NCBI GenBank assembly: GCA_023387695.1
Contig: JAEWHT010000376.1
Coordinates: forward strand, 1-36,896
DNA from: Pseudomonadota bacterium
GTDB taxonomy: Bacteria; Pseudomonadota; Alphaproteobacteria; Rhizobiales; Xanthobacteraceae
Direction: 5' to 3'
Length of the DNA: 36,896 nt
Shown: piece after piece, positions 24,093 to 32,230 of the stretch
Numbering within the stretch: position 1 is the first letter of the stretch
How the letters are laid out: the number at the start of each line of letters is the position of its first letter
The notes under the pieces: model-generated
Database searches by the model: none
What the model saw: the letters and a program-made list of their open reading frames with translations, nothing else
What the model was told of the DNA's origin: nothing
Position numbers and translations under genes: made by a program

Positions 24093-24100
24093 GCTTGTGC

Positions 24101-25228
24101 TCAGTCGTGCACGGTGAGGATCGGCTTGCTGACGAGTCCAAAACTGCGCAATTGCCCGAGCAGCTCGTGATGGCCGAACGCCTGGCAGCCGGAGGCGAAG
24201 CCCACGCGCTTGGGCGGCTGCTGCAGCAGATGCGCGGCGGCATAGGCCTGCAACATGCCGGTCTGCTTGTAGTTGCTATTGCCGTTGATGACGCAGTGTG
24301 CACGCCCCAGCGGGCCAGAGGCATGCACCGAATCCATCGACTTGTTGACGCGCGGGTTCTCGCGCGGCGGCATGACATTCATCACGCTGGCCGCGGTCTG
24401 CGCCAACGCGGCGTAGCGGTCGTCGGGGTTCATGTTCTTGGTCGCCTCCAGCGCGCCGGCGACGATCTGCGGCACACCCAGCATCAGGGCGCGGTTGAAC
24501 ACGCCGCCCAGCACTTTCACGTTGGCCACGCGCGGATCACGCTTGAACCACACCGGGTGCGAGGTGCCTCCCCAGGGCAGCGCCAGCGCGAGTTCGTGCT
24601 GGCCGGGGATCGCGAGATTGTAGAGGCCGGCGTCGGGCTGATGCTCGACATATTTGTTCTGCTCGAGATAATAGGCCTTGGCCATCGCGGCGTTGACCAG
24701 GATGGTCTGCGTCGAGGCGATGGTCGGACTGCCGCCCCAGAACACGGCGATATCAAGCGTATCGAGGCCGGGCGTTTCCAGGCACAACTGAGCTGCGATC
24801 TCGCCGGTCGTGTACATCTGCGCGATGCCTGGTGCGAGCAGCAGCCCGGCATTGGCGAACTTCGTGCCCCACTCCTGCTCGAGCGTGATCAGCCAATCCT
24901 GCTCGCCTGTCGTGTCAGTGTAATGGCATCGGGACGCCCAACAAGCCTGCACCACCTCGCCGCCGAACTTGGCGAAGGGGCCGACTGTGTTGAGCACCAC
25001 CGAAGCGCCGTTGAACAATTCGGTCAGCGCGGCCACGGTGTGCGGCACTTCCACCACCTCGTAGTCGGCGGTCTCGATGCCGGCCACGTTCGCCTTCATG
25101 GCCGCGTTGAGCTTCTCTTTGCTGCGGCCGGCGGCGACGAAGGGGATGTTGTACTCACGCAGATATTCGCAGACGAGGCGGCCGGTGTAACCGGAAGCGC
25201 CATAGACGACGACGGGCTTCTTACTCAT
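24101..25228 (-). CDS. Saccharopine-dehydrogenase-like NAD(P) reductase
   Basis: A 375-residue Rossmann protein: MSKKPVVVYGASGYTGRLVC, with the dinucleotide motif GASGYTG at 10-16, followed by GAASVVLNTVGPFA-type sequence (GASVVLNTVGPFAKFGGEVV) and CHYTDTTGEQDW, as in saccharopine dehydrogenase-like and trans-acting enoyl reductase families. Real saccharopine dehydrogenase activity is unlikely given the catabolic neighbours; a reductive step on a CoA-ester or keto group is more plausible. ATG 25228 follows GGAGGAA at 4-5 nt; an in-frame extension to 25348 overlaps the SDR gene and is rejected. It lies 37 bases after the SDR stop in the same operon. Confidence 0.85.
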   Translation of the reverse strand: MSKKPVVVYGASGYTGRLVCEYLREYNIPFVAAGRSKEKLNAAMKANVAGIETADYEVVEVPHTVAALTELFNGASVVLNTVGPFAKFGGEVVQACWASRCHYTDTTGEQDWLITLEQEWGTKFANAGLLLAPGIAQMYTTGEIAAQLCLETPGLDTLDIAVFWGGSPTIASTQTILVNAAMAKAYYLEQNKYVEHQPDAGLYNLAIPGQHELALALPWGGTSHPVWFKRDPRVANVKVLGGVFNRALMLGVPQIVAGALEATKNMNPDDRYAALAQTAASVMNVMPPRENPRVNKSMDSVHASGPLGRAHCVINGNSNYKQTGMLQAYAAAHLLQQPPKRVGFASGCQAFGHHELLGQLRSFGLVSKPILTVHD

Positions 25229-25265
25229 TGTGTTCCTCCGAATTTTTCGTTGTGAAGATCTTCGC

Positions 25266-26072
25266 TCACATGCCCATGCCGCCATCGACCGGCAGACCGA
25301 TGCCGGTGATGAAACGCGCCTCGTTCGAGCACAGGAAGACTGCGGCATCCGCGATGTCGCCGACCTCCGCGAGCTTGCCGAGCGGCGTCTGCTCCACCAC
25401 TGAGCCGACCGCGGCGTTGACGTCTGCCGCGAGACCGATCTTGACGATGTCGTTGGCGAGCTGCAGGCCCATGTCGGTCGGGATCAGGCCGGGATAGATG
25501 CAGTTGACGCGCACGCCATAGCCGAGCTTGCCGGCTTCCATCGCTCCGACCCGCGTCATGCGATCGACCGCGGACTTGGTGCCGGAATAGACCGCGATGC
25601 TCGGGAAGGCGATCGTCGCGGCGACCGACGCGATGTTGACGACCGCGCCACCCTTGCCCGCCGGTCCACCCGGCCGCATCGCGCGGAAGGCGTGCTTCAT
25701 GCCGAGCACAGTGCCGACGATGTTGACGTCGCACATCCGCCGCGCATCCTCCGCCTTGACCTCGGCGACGAGGGACGTGATCTCGATGCCGGCATTGTTG
25801 ATGAGGATGTCGTAGCCGCCGAGGGTTGCGACGGTCTTGGCAACCGCCCGCTCCCATTGGGCGTCATCGGCGACGTCGAGCTGGGCGAATCCCGTCGTGA
25901 CACCTTCGGCCTTCGCGATTGCGCTCGCGCTGGCGCTGCCGGCATCTTCCAAGATGTCAGCAATCATGACCGAGGCGCCTGCGCGCGCCAACGCCTGCGC
26001 GATAGCCGCGCCGATTCCTCTAGCACCGCCGGTGACCAGGGCTTTCCTGCCTGCAAGGCTCTTCCCACTCAT
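25266..26072 (-). CDS. Short-chain dehydrogenase/reductase (SDR)
   Basis: A 268-residue classical SDR. The NAD(P) motif GGARGIG is at 15-21, the NNAG motif at 92-95, Asn117, and the catalytic set Ser149, Tyr162 and Lys166 (YSGTK). The C-terminal VDGGMGM is typical of the classic group. An Asp at 39 (MIADI) after the second strand favours NAD over NADP. ATG 26072 follows GGAGGA at 7 nt; a longer open frame upstream to 26240 crosses the operators and is rejected. First gene of the minus-strand operon, with a leader of about 160 bases reaching to the TetR operators. Confidence 0.92.
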   Translation of the reverse strand: MSGKSLAGRKALVTGGARGIGAAIAQALARAGASVMIADILEDAGSASASAIAKAEGVTTGFAQLDVADDAQWERAVAKTVATLGGYDILINNAGIEITSLVAEVKAEDARRMCDVNIVGTVLGMKHAFRAMRPGGPAGKGGAVVNIASVAATIAFPSIAVYSGTKSAVDRMTRVGAMEAGKLGYGVRVNCIYPGLIPTDMGLQLANDIVKIGLAADVNAAVGSVVEQTPLGKLAEVGDIADAAVFLCSNEARFITGIGLPVDGGMGM

Positions 26073-26232
26073 GACGCACTCCTCCGTTGCTGGTGATTGG
26101 TCAGTGCTGCGCCCATCGGCGCGCGCCAGATCGATGAGCGCGGGCCATTCGGCCGCGTCCCAGCGAAGCGTTCCTCCATGATCGGACGTCTTGACGACTG
26201 TCCAAATTCTTGGAGCGAACCTCCGCCAGAAT

Positions 26233-26270
26233 CTTGACACTTGTCAAGAACGAATTTGACAGTTGTCAAA
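26233..26270. promoter_or_regulatory. Double operator between SDR operon and second TetR gene
   Basis: CTTGACACTTGTCAAG (26233-26248) and TTTGACAGTTGTCAAA (26255-26270) are two palindromes with perfect 7-bp arms and 2-bp centres, spaced 22 bp centre to centre, that is two helical turns. This is the layout expected for two TetR dimers on one face of the DNA controlling both divergent units. Confidence 0.8.
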
Positions 26271-26352
26271 GGAAGTGGTTGTGAGGGGATGGAGCATTCC
26301 GCTGATGACGCGGTATAAGTCCTTGAAAGAACGGGACTGAGGAAGGGATGAG

Positions 26353-26991
26353 ATGGCGCGGCAGGTGACGGGGGCGGCCCGAAGTGTGGCTGATGCGACT
26401 GAGGCGCTGCGTGACGAGAAGTTCAACGCGCGGCGCATCGAGCTTGCCGAAGCCGCGCTGGAAACGCTTGGAGAGCTCGGCTTCGCGCGCACCAGTCTGC
26501 GCGAGATCGCGCAGAACTCGGCGTTCACGCACGGCGTGTTCCACTATTATTTCAGCGACAAGCTCGACCTGATCTGCTGCTGCGTCCGCCACTACAAGGC
26601 GAAGTGCGTGACGCGGTATGACGAGGTGGTCGCGACCGCAACGAGCCGCGACGAACTGACGGAGGGTTTCCTCGCCAAGCTCGCGGCGACGCTGCAGAAC
26701 GAAGCCCGCATGCATCGTCTCTGGTACGATTTGCGCTCGCAAGCGATGTTCGAGGCGGCGTTTCGCAAGGACGTCCTCGAGATCGACAAGAGCCTGGAGG
26801 CGATGATCTGGCGCATCGCCTCGCGCTATGCCGAGCTCGGCCGCAAGCGCCCGGCGTCGTCGCCCGCCGCGCTCTATGCGCTGTTCGACGGCCTATTCCA
26901 GAGCGCGCTGCTCAAGCACCTTGCGGGTGACAAGACGGCTGTCCCCGAACTGCTCGACGAAGTCCGGCGCCTGCTGCCAACGGTCTGCTGA
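26353..26991 (+). CDS. TetR family transcriptional regulator (divergent from SDR operon)
   Basis: A 212-residue TetR-type regulator. After a 25-residue N-terminal arm, the HTH spans about 28-75: RIELAEAALETLGELGFART, then SLREIAQNSAFTHGVFHYYF and SDKLDLICCCVRHY. The remaining helices form the ligand domain, with WYDLRSQAMFEAAFRKDV as a recognisable TetR C-terminal stretch. ATG 26353 follows GGAAGGG. It is divergent from the SDR operon and faces two perfect palindromes, so it most likely represses that operon and itself; the same half-sites precede the first TetR. Ligand unknown, probably a CoA ester of the pathway substrate. Confidence 0.9.
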   Translation: MARQVTGAARSVADATEALRDEKFNARRIELAEAALETLGELGFARTSLREIAQNSAFTHGVFHYYFSDKLDLICCCVRHYKAKCVTRYDEVVATATSRDELTEGFLAKLAATLQNEARMHRLWYDLRSQAMFEAAFRKDVLEIDKSLEAMIWRIASRYAELGRKRPASSPAALYALFDGLFQSALLKHLAGDKTAVPELLDEVRRLLPTVC

Positions 26992-27032
26992 CGCAGCGCG
27001 AGTGGCGTGCAAGAAGGTTACAGCGCGCTCAA

Positions 27033-27177
27033 CTCTCGTGTCCCGGACGCGCTGCAGCGTGTAACGCTGCTGCGCAGAGCCGGGATCCAGAATGCAACAC
27101 GCACGATGCGGAGAGATGGGCCCCGGCTCTGCAGCGCACCGCAGAAGATGCGCTGCGCTGCGTCCGGGGCACGAGAG
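27033..27177. repeat. Palindromic intergenic repeat, second copy
   Basis: CTCTCGTGTCCCGGACGC (27033-27050) and GCGTCCGGGGCACGAGAG (27160-27177) are inverted with one mismatch. The interior shares GCTGCAGCG and the block GATGGGCCCCGGCTCTGCAG with the element at 12162-12280. It separates the second tetR from ptsN. Short open frames crossing it are not credible genes. Confidence 0.8.
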
Positions 27178-27219
27178 CGAGTTATGACGCTCGCGTTCGC
27201 ATAGTCAGCAAATGAAAAT

Positions 27220-27681
27220 TTACGCCGCGGTCGCGGGCGGCAGGGCCAGCACCGAATAGATCGCCTGCGCATCGCGGGAAGCGCGGAGCTTCTTGGCGAT
27301 GTCCTGGTCACGCAGCAGGCGGGCGATGCGGGCGAGCGCCTTCAGATGATCGGCGCCGGCACCTTCGGGAGCGAGCAGCAGGAAGACGAGATCGACCGGC
27401 TGGCCATCCATCGCTTCGAAATCGATCGGGCGATCGAGACGGGCGAACAGGCCGAAGATCTTTTCGAGCTTGGGCAGCTTGCCATGGGGAATGGCGACGC
27501 CGTAGCCGACTGCAGTGGTGCCGAGCTTCTCGCGCTGGAGCAGAACTTCGAACACCGCGCGCTCGTTCTGGCCGGTCAGCTCGGCCGCTTTCGCCGCGAG
27601 TTCCTGGAGCGCCTGCTTCTTGCTGTTGACCTTCAATGCCGGGAGAATCGCCTCGGGGGCGACCAGATCGGTAATCGGCAT
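27220..27681 (-). CDS. ptsN: PTS IIA-like nitrogen regulatory protein
   Basis: EIIA-Ntr of the nitrogen phosphotransferase system, which is phosphorylated by NPr/EI-Ntr and affects potassium and nitrogen physiology rather than sugar uptake. The 153 residues start MPITDLVAPEAILPALKVNS. The phosphorylated histidine is His66 in YGVAIPHGKLPKL, and LDRPIDFEAMDGQPVDLVFL is the adjoining family block. It is the usual length. It follows hpf and rpoN on the same strand, the classical rpoN-hpf-ptsN order, but a 226-base gap before it suggests its own promoter. Confidence 0.95.
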   Translation of the reverse strand: MPITDLVAPEAILPALKVNSKKQALQELAAKAAELTGQNERAVFEVLLQREKLGTTAVGYGVAIPHGKLPKLEKIFGLFARLDRPIDFEAMDGQPVDLVFLLLAPEGAGADHLKALARIARLLRDQDIAKKLRASRDAQAIYSVLALPPATAA

Positions 27682-27907
27682 GGAAGTGTTCCGAGGTGAA
27701 TTAAACCGTCAGGTTCCGAAATGGCCGTCTCGATCAGATCGAGTCCGGCCGGCGTCAAGAAGGTCAAGCAGACAGGGGACTTAGCCCCGGTCCTGATGTG
27801 GGGCGCTTCTACTCCAACGCAATCCCGGTGCCAACTCCCGCGTGCGTCTTTGCCACGGTCATTGTTAAGACCTGTGGTTGATACGGGGTTGGGCTCGGGA
27901 TGGGGGC

Positions 27908-28507
27908 CTAGCCGTCCGATTTGGCACCCGGCGGGTCGATCCAGCCGACATTGCCGTCGGCCCGGCGGTAGATGATGTTCACCCGGCCCGAGGAGCCATG
28001 CTGGAATACCAGGCAGGGTGCCCCGCTGAGGTCGAGTTCCATGACGGCTTCGCTGACGGACAGCTGCTTCAGCGATGTAGTGGCTTCGGCGATGATCACG
28101 GGGCTGTAGCCGGTGACCTCCTCGTCGTCGTCACCCTCGCCCGGCGCCTCGAGCACGTAGGCCGTCGCGTCGAGCGCAGCCAGCGCCGCGGAGGCGACAT
28201 GGGCCTTGCGGGCCGAGCGGTCCTTCAGCCGGCTCTTGTAACGCTTGAGCCGCTTCTCGATCATGATCAGCGCCTGGTCGGCGCTGGCATAGGCGTCCTG
28301 CGCGTTCGAATCGGCTTCCAGGGTGATGCCGGAATCGAGATGCAGCGCACAGTCGGTGCGGAAGCCGAGGCCGTCTTTGCTCAGCGTGATGTGACCGGAG
28401 TAGTTGCCGTCGAAATATTTACGCAGGACCTCTTCGGTCCGGTCGGTCACGCGGCCGCGAAGGGCCTCACCGACGCTAACGCTCTTGCCCGAAATCCGAA
28501 GAGTCAT
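27908..28507 (-). CDS. hpf: Ribosome hibernation promoting factor, long form
   Basis: Binds the small ribosomal subunit and dimerises 70S ribosomes in stationary phase. From ATG 28507 (MTLRISGKSVSVGEALRGRV) it has 199 residues, the length of long HPF. The N-terminal domain (1-100) binds near the A and P sites and includes the DGNYSGHITLSKDGLGF and LEADSNAQDAYASADQAL segments. The linker is acidic. The C-terminal dimerisation domain (about 140-199) contains SPVIIAEATTSLKQLSVSEA, MELDLSGAPCLVFQ and NIIYRRADGNVGWIDP. It starts 84 bases after the rpoN stop. Confidence 0.94.
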   Translation of the reverse strand: MTLRISGKSVSVGEALRGRVTDRTEEVLRKYFDGNYSGHITLSKDGLGFRTDCALHLDSGITLEADSNAQDAYASADQALIMIEKRLKRYKSRLKDRSARKAHVASAALAALDATAYVLEAPGEGDDDEEVTGYSPVIIAEATTSLKQLSVSEAVMELDLSGAPCLVFQHGSSGRVNIIYRRADGNVGWIDPPGAKSDG

Positions 28508-28591
28508 GTGATGCCTCGCTTGGTTCAATTCGCCCAGCTTGGATCGGTCGCGATGGGGAGATGAGAGTAGCGCGATTTCGCGCCAGCGCAA

Positions 28592-30220
28592 TCAGGCCGG
28601 TTCGGTGTTGCGGGATCGATCGGACATTGCGGTGGAAAGGACGTTACCAAGAGCGCTCTGCTTGTCACGACGGCGTTGCACCGAGGACGGAATGCGCATG
28701 GCTTCGCGGTACTTCGCGACCGTGCGGCGGGCAATATCAATGCCCGAAGCGCGCAAGCGTTCCACGATGGTATCATCCGACAGGATCGCGGACGGCGCTT
28801 CCGAATCAATCAGCTGCTTGATGTGGTGACGCACGGCTTCCGCCGAATGCGCCTCGCCGCCGTCGGCCGAGGCGATCGACGCCGTGAAGAAATATTTCAA
28901 CTCGAATGTGCCGCGATGTGTCGCCATGTATTTGTTGGCGGTAACGCGCGACACCGTTGATTCGTGCATCTGGATGGCGTCGGCAACGGCATTCAGATTC
29001 AGCGGCCGCAGATGCGCGACACCATGGGTGAAGAAGCCATCCTGCTGGCGCACGATCTCGGTCGCAACCTTGAGGATGGTGCGGGCGCGCTGGTCGAGCG
29101 CGCGCACCAGCCACGTCGCATTCTGCAGTGCGTCGGTGAAATACGACTTGTCGCCGTCCTTGCCGATCTTCTTCGACAGCTCGGAATAATAGGTCTGGTT
29201 CACCAGCACGCGCGGCAAGGTGTCGCTGTTGAGTTCGACATGCCAGCCGCCATCCGGACCCGGACGGACATAGACGTCCGGCACCATGGTCTGAAGCCGC
29301 GCCGAGCCGAACTTCATGCCTGGCTTGGGATTGAGTCGCCTGATCTCGCCGATCATGTCGGCGATGTCCTCGTCATCGACGCCGCAGAGCTTGCGCAGTG
29401 TCGCGATGTCGCGCTTGGCGAGGAGATCGAGATGCTCGACGAGGGCCTGCATCGCCGGATCGTAGCGGTCGAGCTCGCGGAGCTGGATCGCCAGGCATTC
29501 GCTTAAAGATCGCGCGCAGACGCCGGGCGGATCGAATTTTTGCAGCACGGCAAGAACGTCTTCGACGTCCTTTTGCGTTGCGCCAAGGCGCTCGGCAGCC
29601 CCGCCGAGATCGGGCGGCAGATAGCCGGCTTCGTCGACGAGATCGATCAGATACTTGCCGATCATGCGCTGCGCCGCACCGGTGAAGGCCACCGAGAGCT
29701 GCTCGGCGAGATGGTCGGACAGCGTCGTCTCCGCGGCGACGAAGGCTTCGAGATTGTAGTCCTCGTCACCGGAGGCGCCGCCGCCCCATTCCGTGTAGGT
29801 GGTCGGCGCGGCGTCCTGGGCGTTGCGCGCGGCGGCCTCGGCGGGCTCCTCGGAGAAGACGTTGTCCAGGCCCGTGTCCAGGGTCTGTTCGATCTCGGCG
29901 CGGGTGCCGAGATCCTTGCTCATCCACTCTTCCTGGCCGGGCTCGAAGGCGTCGCCGCTGCCGCCAAAGCCGTCATCGGCGCCCGAACTGCCCGAATCGT
30001 CGCCATCATGGTCGCTGAACTGGCTGGCCTCGGCCGGGGCCTCGCCGCCGGGGGCCTCGTCATTGGCCCGCTCCAGCAGGGGATTACGCTCGAGTTCCTC
30101 TTCCACGAAGGTCGTGAGATCGAGATTGGACAATTGCAGCAGCTTGATCGCCTGCATCAGCTGCGGCGTCATGACCAGCGACTGCGATTGCCGGAACTCT
30201 AATCTCTGCGTAAGCGCCAT
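28592..30220 (-). CDS. rpoN: RNA polymerase sigma-54 factor
   Basis: Directs RNA polymerase to -24/-12 promoters and needs enhancer-binding activators; in rhizobia it serves nitrogen and C4-dicarboxylate genes. The 542 residues begin with the Gln/Leu-rich activator-interaction region (LEFRQSQSLVMTPQLMQAIK, 7-50), then a long acidic variable region (52-150), the core-binding domain, and the DNA-binding domain with the RpoN box ARRTVAKYRE at 497-506. The C-terminal tail after the box is longer than in E. coli. Bradyrhizobium japonicum has two rpoN genes; the lptB-rpoN-hpf-ptsN context marks this as the housekeeping-locus copy (rpoN2-like). It starts 89 bases after lptB. Confidence 0.96.
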   Translation of the reverse strand: MALTQRLEFRQSQSLVMTPQLMQAIKLLQLSNLDLTTFVEEELERNPLLERANDEAPGGEAPAEASQFSDHDGDDSGSSGADDGFGGSGDAFEPGQEEWMSKDLGTRAEIEQTLDTGLDNVFSEEPAEAAARNAQDAAPTTYTEWGGGASGDEDYNLEAFVAAETTLSDHLAEQLSVAFTGAAQRMIGKYLIDLVDEAGYLPPDLGGAAERLGATQKDVEDVLAVLQKFDPPGVCARSLSECLAIQLRELDRYDPAMQALVEHLDLLAKRDIATLRKLCGVDDEDIADMIGEIRRLNPKPGMKFGSARLQTMVPDVYVRPGPDGGWHVELNSDTLPRVLVNQTYYSELSKKIGKDGDKSYFTDALQNATWLVRALDQRARTILKVATEIVRQQDGFFTHGVAHLRPLNLNAVADAIQMHESTVSRVTANKYMATHRGTFELKYFFTASIASADGGEAHSAEAVRHHIKQLIDSEAPSAILSDDTIVERLRASGIDIARRTVAKYREAMRIPSSVQRRRDKQSALGNVLSTAMSDRSRNTEPA

Positions 30221-30309
30221 CTAACAAGAACCGTTCCCGAAATTGGTCCGATTCTTGCTTATCTTAGTCCTGGCCCGATGTACACGCCTTGACGAAATGG
30301 AAAAAAGGG

Positions 30310-31311
30310 CTAGAGGCGGAATTCCTCGCCAAGGTAAAGGCGGCGTACATCCGGATCGGCGACGATCTCGTCCGGGCTCCCTTCAGTCAAGATTTCACCG
30401 GCATAGACGATGTAGGCGCGATCGGTGAGGCCGAGCGTCTCGCGCACATTGTGGTCGGTGATGAGCACGCCGATGCCTCGGTTGGTGAGGTGGCGGACGA
30501 GGTCCTGAATGTCGCCGACCGCGATCGGATCGATGCCCGCGAAGGGCTCGTCGAGCAGCATGTAGTTCGGACGCGTTGCGAGCGCACGCGCGATTTCGAC
30601 GCGGCGGCGCTCACCACCGGATAGCGCGATCGACGGCGATTTACGCAGGCGCGTGATGTTGAATTCGTCGAGCAGAGAGTCGAGTTGCTGTTCGCGCTTC
30701 TTGCGCGAGGGCTCGACCACTTCGAGCACGGCGCGGATGTTCTGCTCGACGGTGAGGCCGCGGAAGATCGAGGCTTCCTGCGGCAGATAGCCGATGCCGA
30801 GCCGTGCGCGCTGATACATCGGCAGCTTGGTGACGTCGTGGCCATCGAGCTCGATGGCACCGCGATCGGCCTTGATCAGGCCGGTGATCATGTAGAACAC
30901 GGTGGTCTTGCCGGCGCCGTTCGGACCGAGCAGGCCGACGGCCTCGCCGCGGCGCACATAGATGCTGACCCCGCGCACGACCTGGCGGCTGCCGAAACTC
31001 TTTTCCACGCTATGCACAGCCAGGAAGCCCGGCCGCCGCAACAGCTGCGGCCCGCCGGTCCCGTTCGCCTTGGGATTGGGTCTGGCCTGGGGCGGCTGGG
31101 CGGCCGCCGGCCGCGCTCGCGGCGGCGCATCGAGGCCATAGGGGTCCGAGGCCTGCATGGGCTGGTCACGGGCCATCGGCGGCGCATCCCGCACCGGGCT
31201 CGGCACCAGACCACCGACGCTGTCACCGAGCGCCGTGATGTCCTGACGGGCAAATCCTGGTCGGCCGCGCTTGGCGGGGCGCCGACGGAACATGCTGAAC
31301 AGATCGACCAT
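30310..31311 (-). CDS. lptB: LPS export ABC transporter ATP-binding protein, with N-terminal extension
   Basis: ATPase of the LptB2FG complex that extracts lipopolysaccharide from the inner membrane. The ATPase domain runs from about 95 to 333: FLAVHSVEKSFGSRQVVRGV, Walker A GPNGAGKTT at 129-137, signature LSGGERRRVEIARAL, Walker B YMLLDEPFAGIDP, and switch ITDHNVRETL. The first 94 residues are an extra stretch rich in Pro, Arg and Ala (MVDLFSMFRRRPAKRGRPGF...), so the protein is about 90 residues longer than the usual 240. No better internal start with a ribosome binding site was found. lptA and lptC lie just upstream, lptF/G elsewhere. Confidence 0.93.
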   Translation of the reverse strand: MVDLFSMFRRRPAKRGRPGFARQDITALGDSVGGLVPSPVRDAPPMARDQPMQASDPYGLDAPPRARPAAAQPPQARPNPKANGTGGPQLLRRPGFLAVHSVEKSFGSRQVVRGVSIYVRRGEAVGLLGPNGAGKTTVFYMITGLIKADRGAIELDGHDVTKLPMYQRARLGIGYLPQEASIFRGLTVEQNIRAVLEVVEPSRKKREQQLDSLLDEFNITRLRKSPSIALSGGERRRVEIARALATRPNYMLLDEPFAGIDPIAVGDIQDLVRHLTNRGIGVLITDHNVRETLGLTDRAYIVYAGEILTEGSPDEIVADPDVRRLYLGEEFRL

Positions 31312-31535
31312 CCCCGCCTTCTAGCCTTCTACGGTGATCCTGCGCGACATCCGCGCGATCGGCCGCGCCAGCGATTCGACTCGCTGACGCAGCATGGAGC
31401 GAAGGGATGTCTCATGCCCAGTGAAACACGCCCGAAAAGCGGCGGACGCCGCTTCGAAAGCCCTGCGCGCTAGATACAGTCTCGCCACGCAAGCTTCAAC
31501 CTCGGATCAGTTGTATCCGACTCAAGTCATTGAAT

Positions 31536-32225
31536 TTACTTTGGTTTATTTGCGCCCGGCAGCAGGGGCGACGGTGCCCCGGGCTTGCCCGGGCCGCAAT
31601 CACCTTGGGCGAACATTCCCTGCACCTTACCGCTGTCGGACTCGACGCGGGAGACACCGGTGGTCATGTCCACCATCAGCCGGTCGCCGCGCAGCACGTT
31701 CTTGCACTGTGTCAGGACCACCTGACCGCCGGCGCCGCCGAGCATGGTGATGAGGTTGGTCTTGGTGTCGAACACGGCGGTCTCGCCGGTGACCACCTGG
31801 TCCTTCTGGGTGACGACGACATTGCCGCGCGCTTCCAGCCGCTTGATCGAGGACGCGCCGCCGGGGCCTGGCGCCGCCGCCTGCATCGGCGCGCCCTTCT
31901 GTCCCTTGGCGGGCGTCGGCGCGGGCGCGGCCGGCTTGTCGCCGCCGGATTCGTAGAACACCACCAGCGTCTTCGACGTCATGGTGGTATCGCCCTGCAC
32001 GACCTTCACGTTGCCCGAGAAGGTCGCCTCCTTCTTCTTGTCGCGCATTTCGAGCGAGGCAGCCTCGATGGCGATCGGCTGATCGCGATTCTGCGAAAAG
32101 CCCTGCATCGCGTTCGGCACGCCTTGCATCGTGCTTTGCGCGACGGCTGCGCCTGCTGCGATCAACGCAGCCAGCGCGACGACGGCGCGACGCTTGATGT
32201 CGTTGCGGGAAAAAAGACTGATCAT
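31536..32225 (-). CDS. lptA: LPS transport periplasmic protein LptA
   Basis: Forms the periplasmic bridge that carries lipopolysaccharide from LptC to LptD. The 229 residues begin with a signal peptide ending near AAVAQ (residue 30). The OstA/LptA jelly-roll repeats follow: PIAIEAASLEMRDKKKEATF, SGNVKVVQGDTTMTSKTLVV, a Pro/Ala-rich insert (about 95-125), and RLEARGNVVVTQKDQVVTGE. ATG 32225 (MISLFSRND) is five bases after the lptC stop; a GTG at 32234 overlapping that stop is the alternative. The insert is longer than in enterobacteria. About 224 bases separate it from lptB. Confidence 0.9.
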   Translation of the reverse strand: MISLFSRNDIKRRAVVALAALIAAGAAVAQSTMQGVPNAMQGFSQNRDQPIAIEAASLEMRDKKKEATFSGNVKVVQGDTTMTSKTLVVFYESGGDKPAAPAPTPAKGQKGAPMQAAAPGPGGASSIKRLEARGNVVVTQKDQVVTGETAVFDTKTNLITMLGGAGGQVVLTQCKNVLRGDRLMVDMTTGVSRVESDSGKVQGMFAQGDCGPGKPGAPSPLLPGANKPK

Positions 32226-32230
32226 GAAAA

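Noticed and set aside
30221..30309. Sigma-54 (-24/-12) promoter for autoregulation of rpoN
   Set aside because: No TGGCAC-N5-TTGC match was found on the minus strand in the lptB-rpoN gap.
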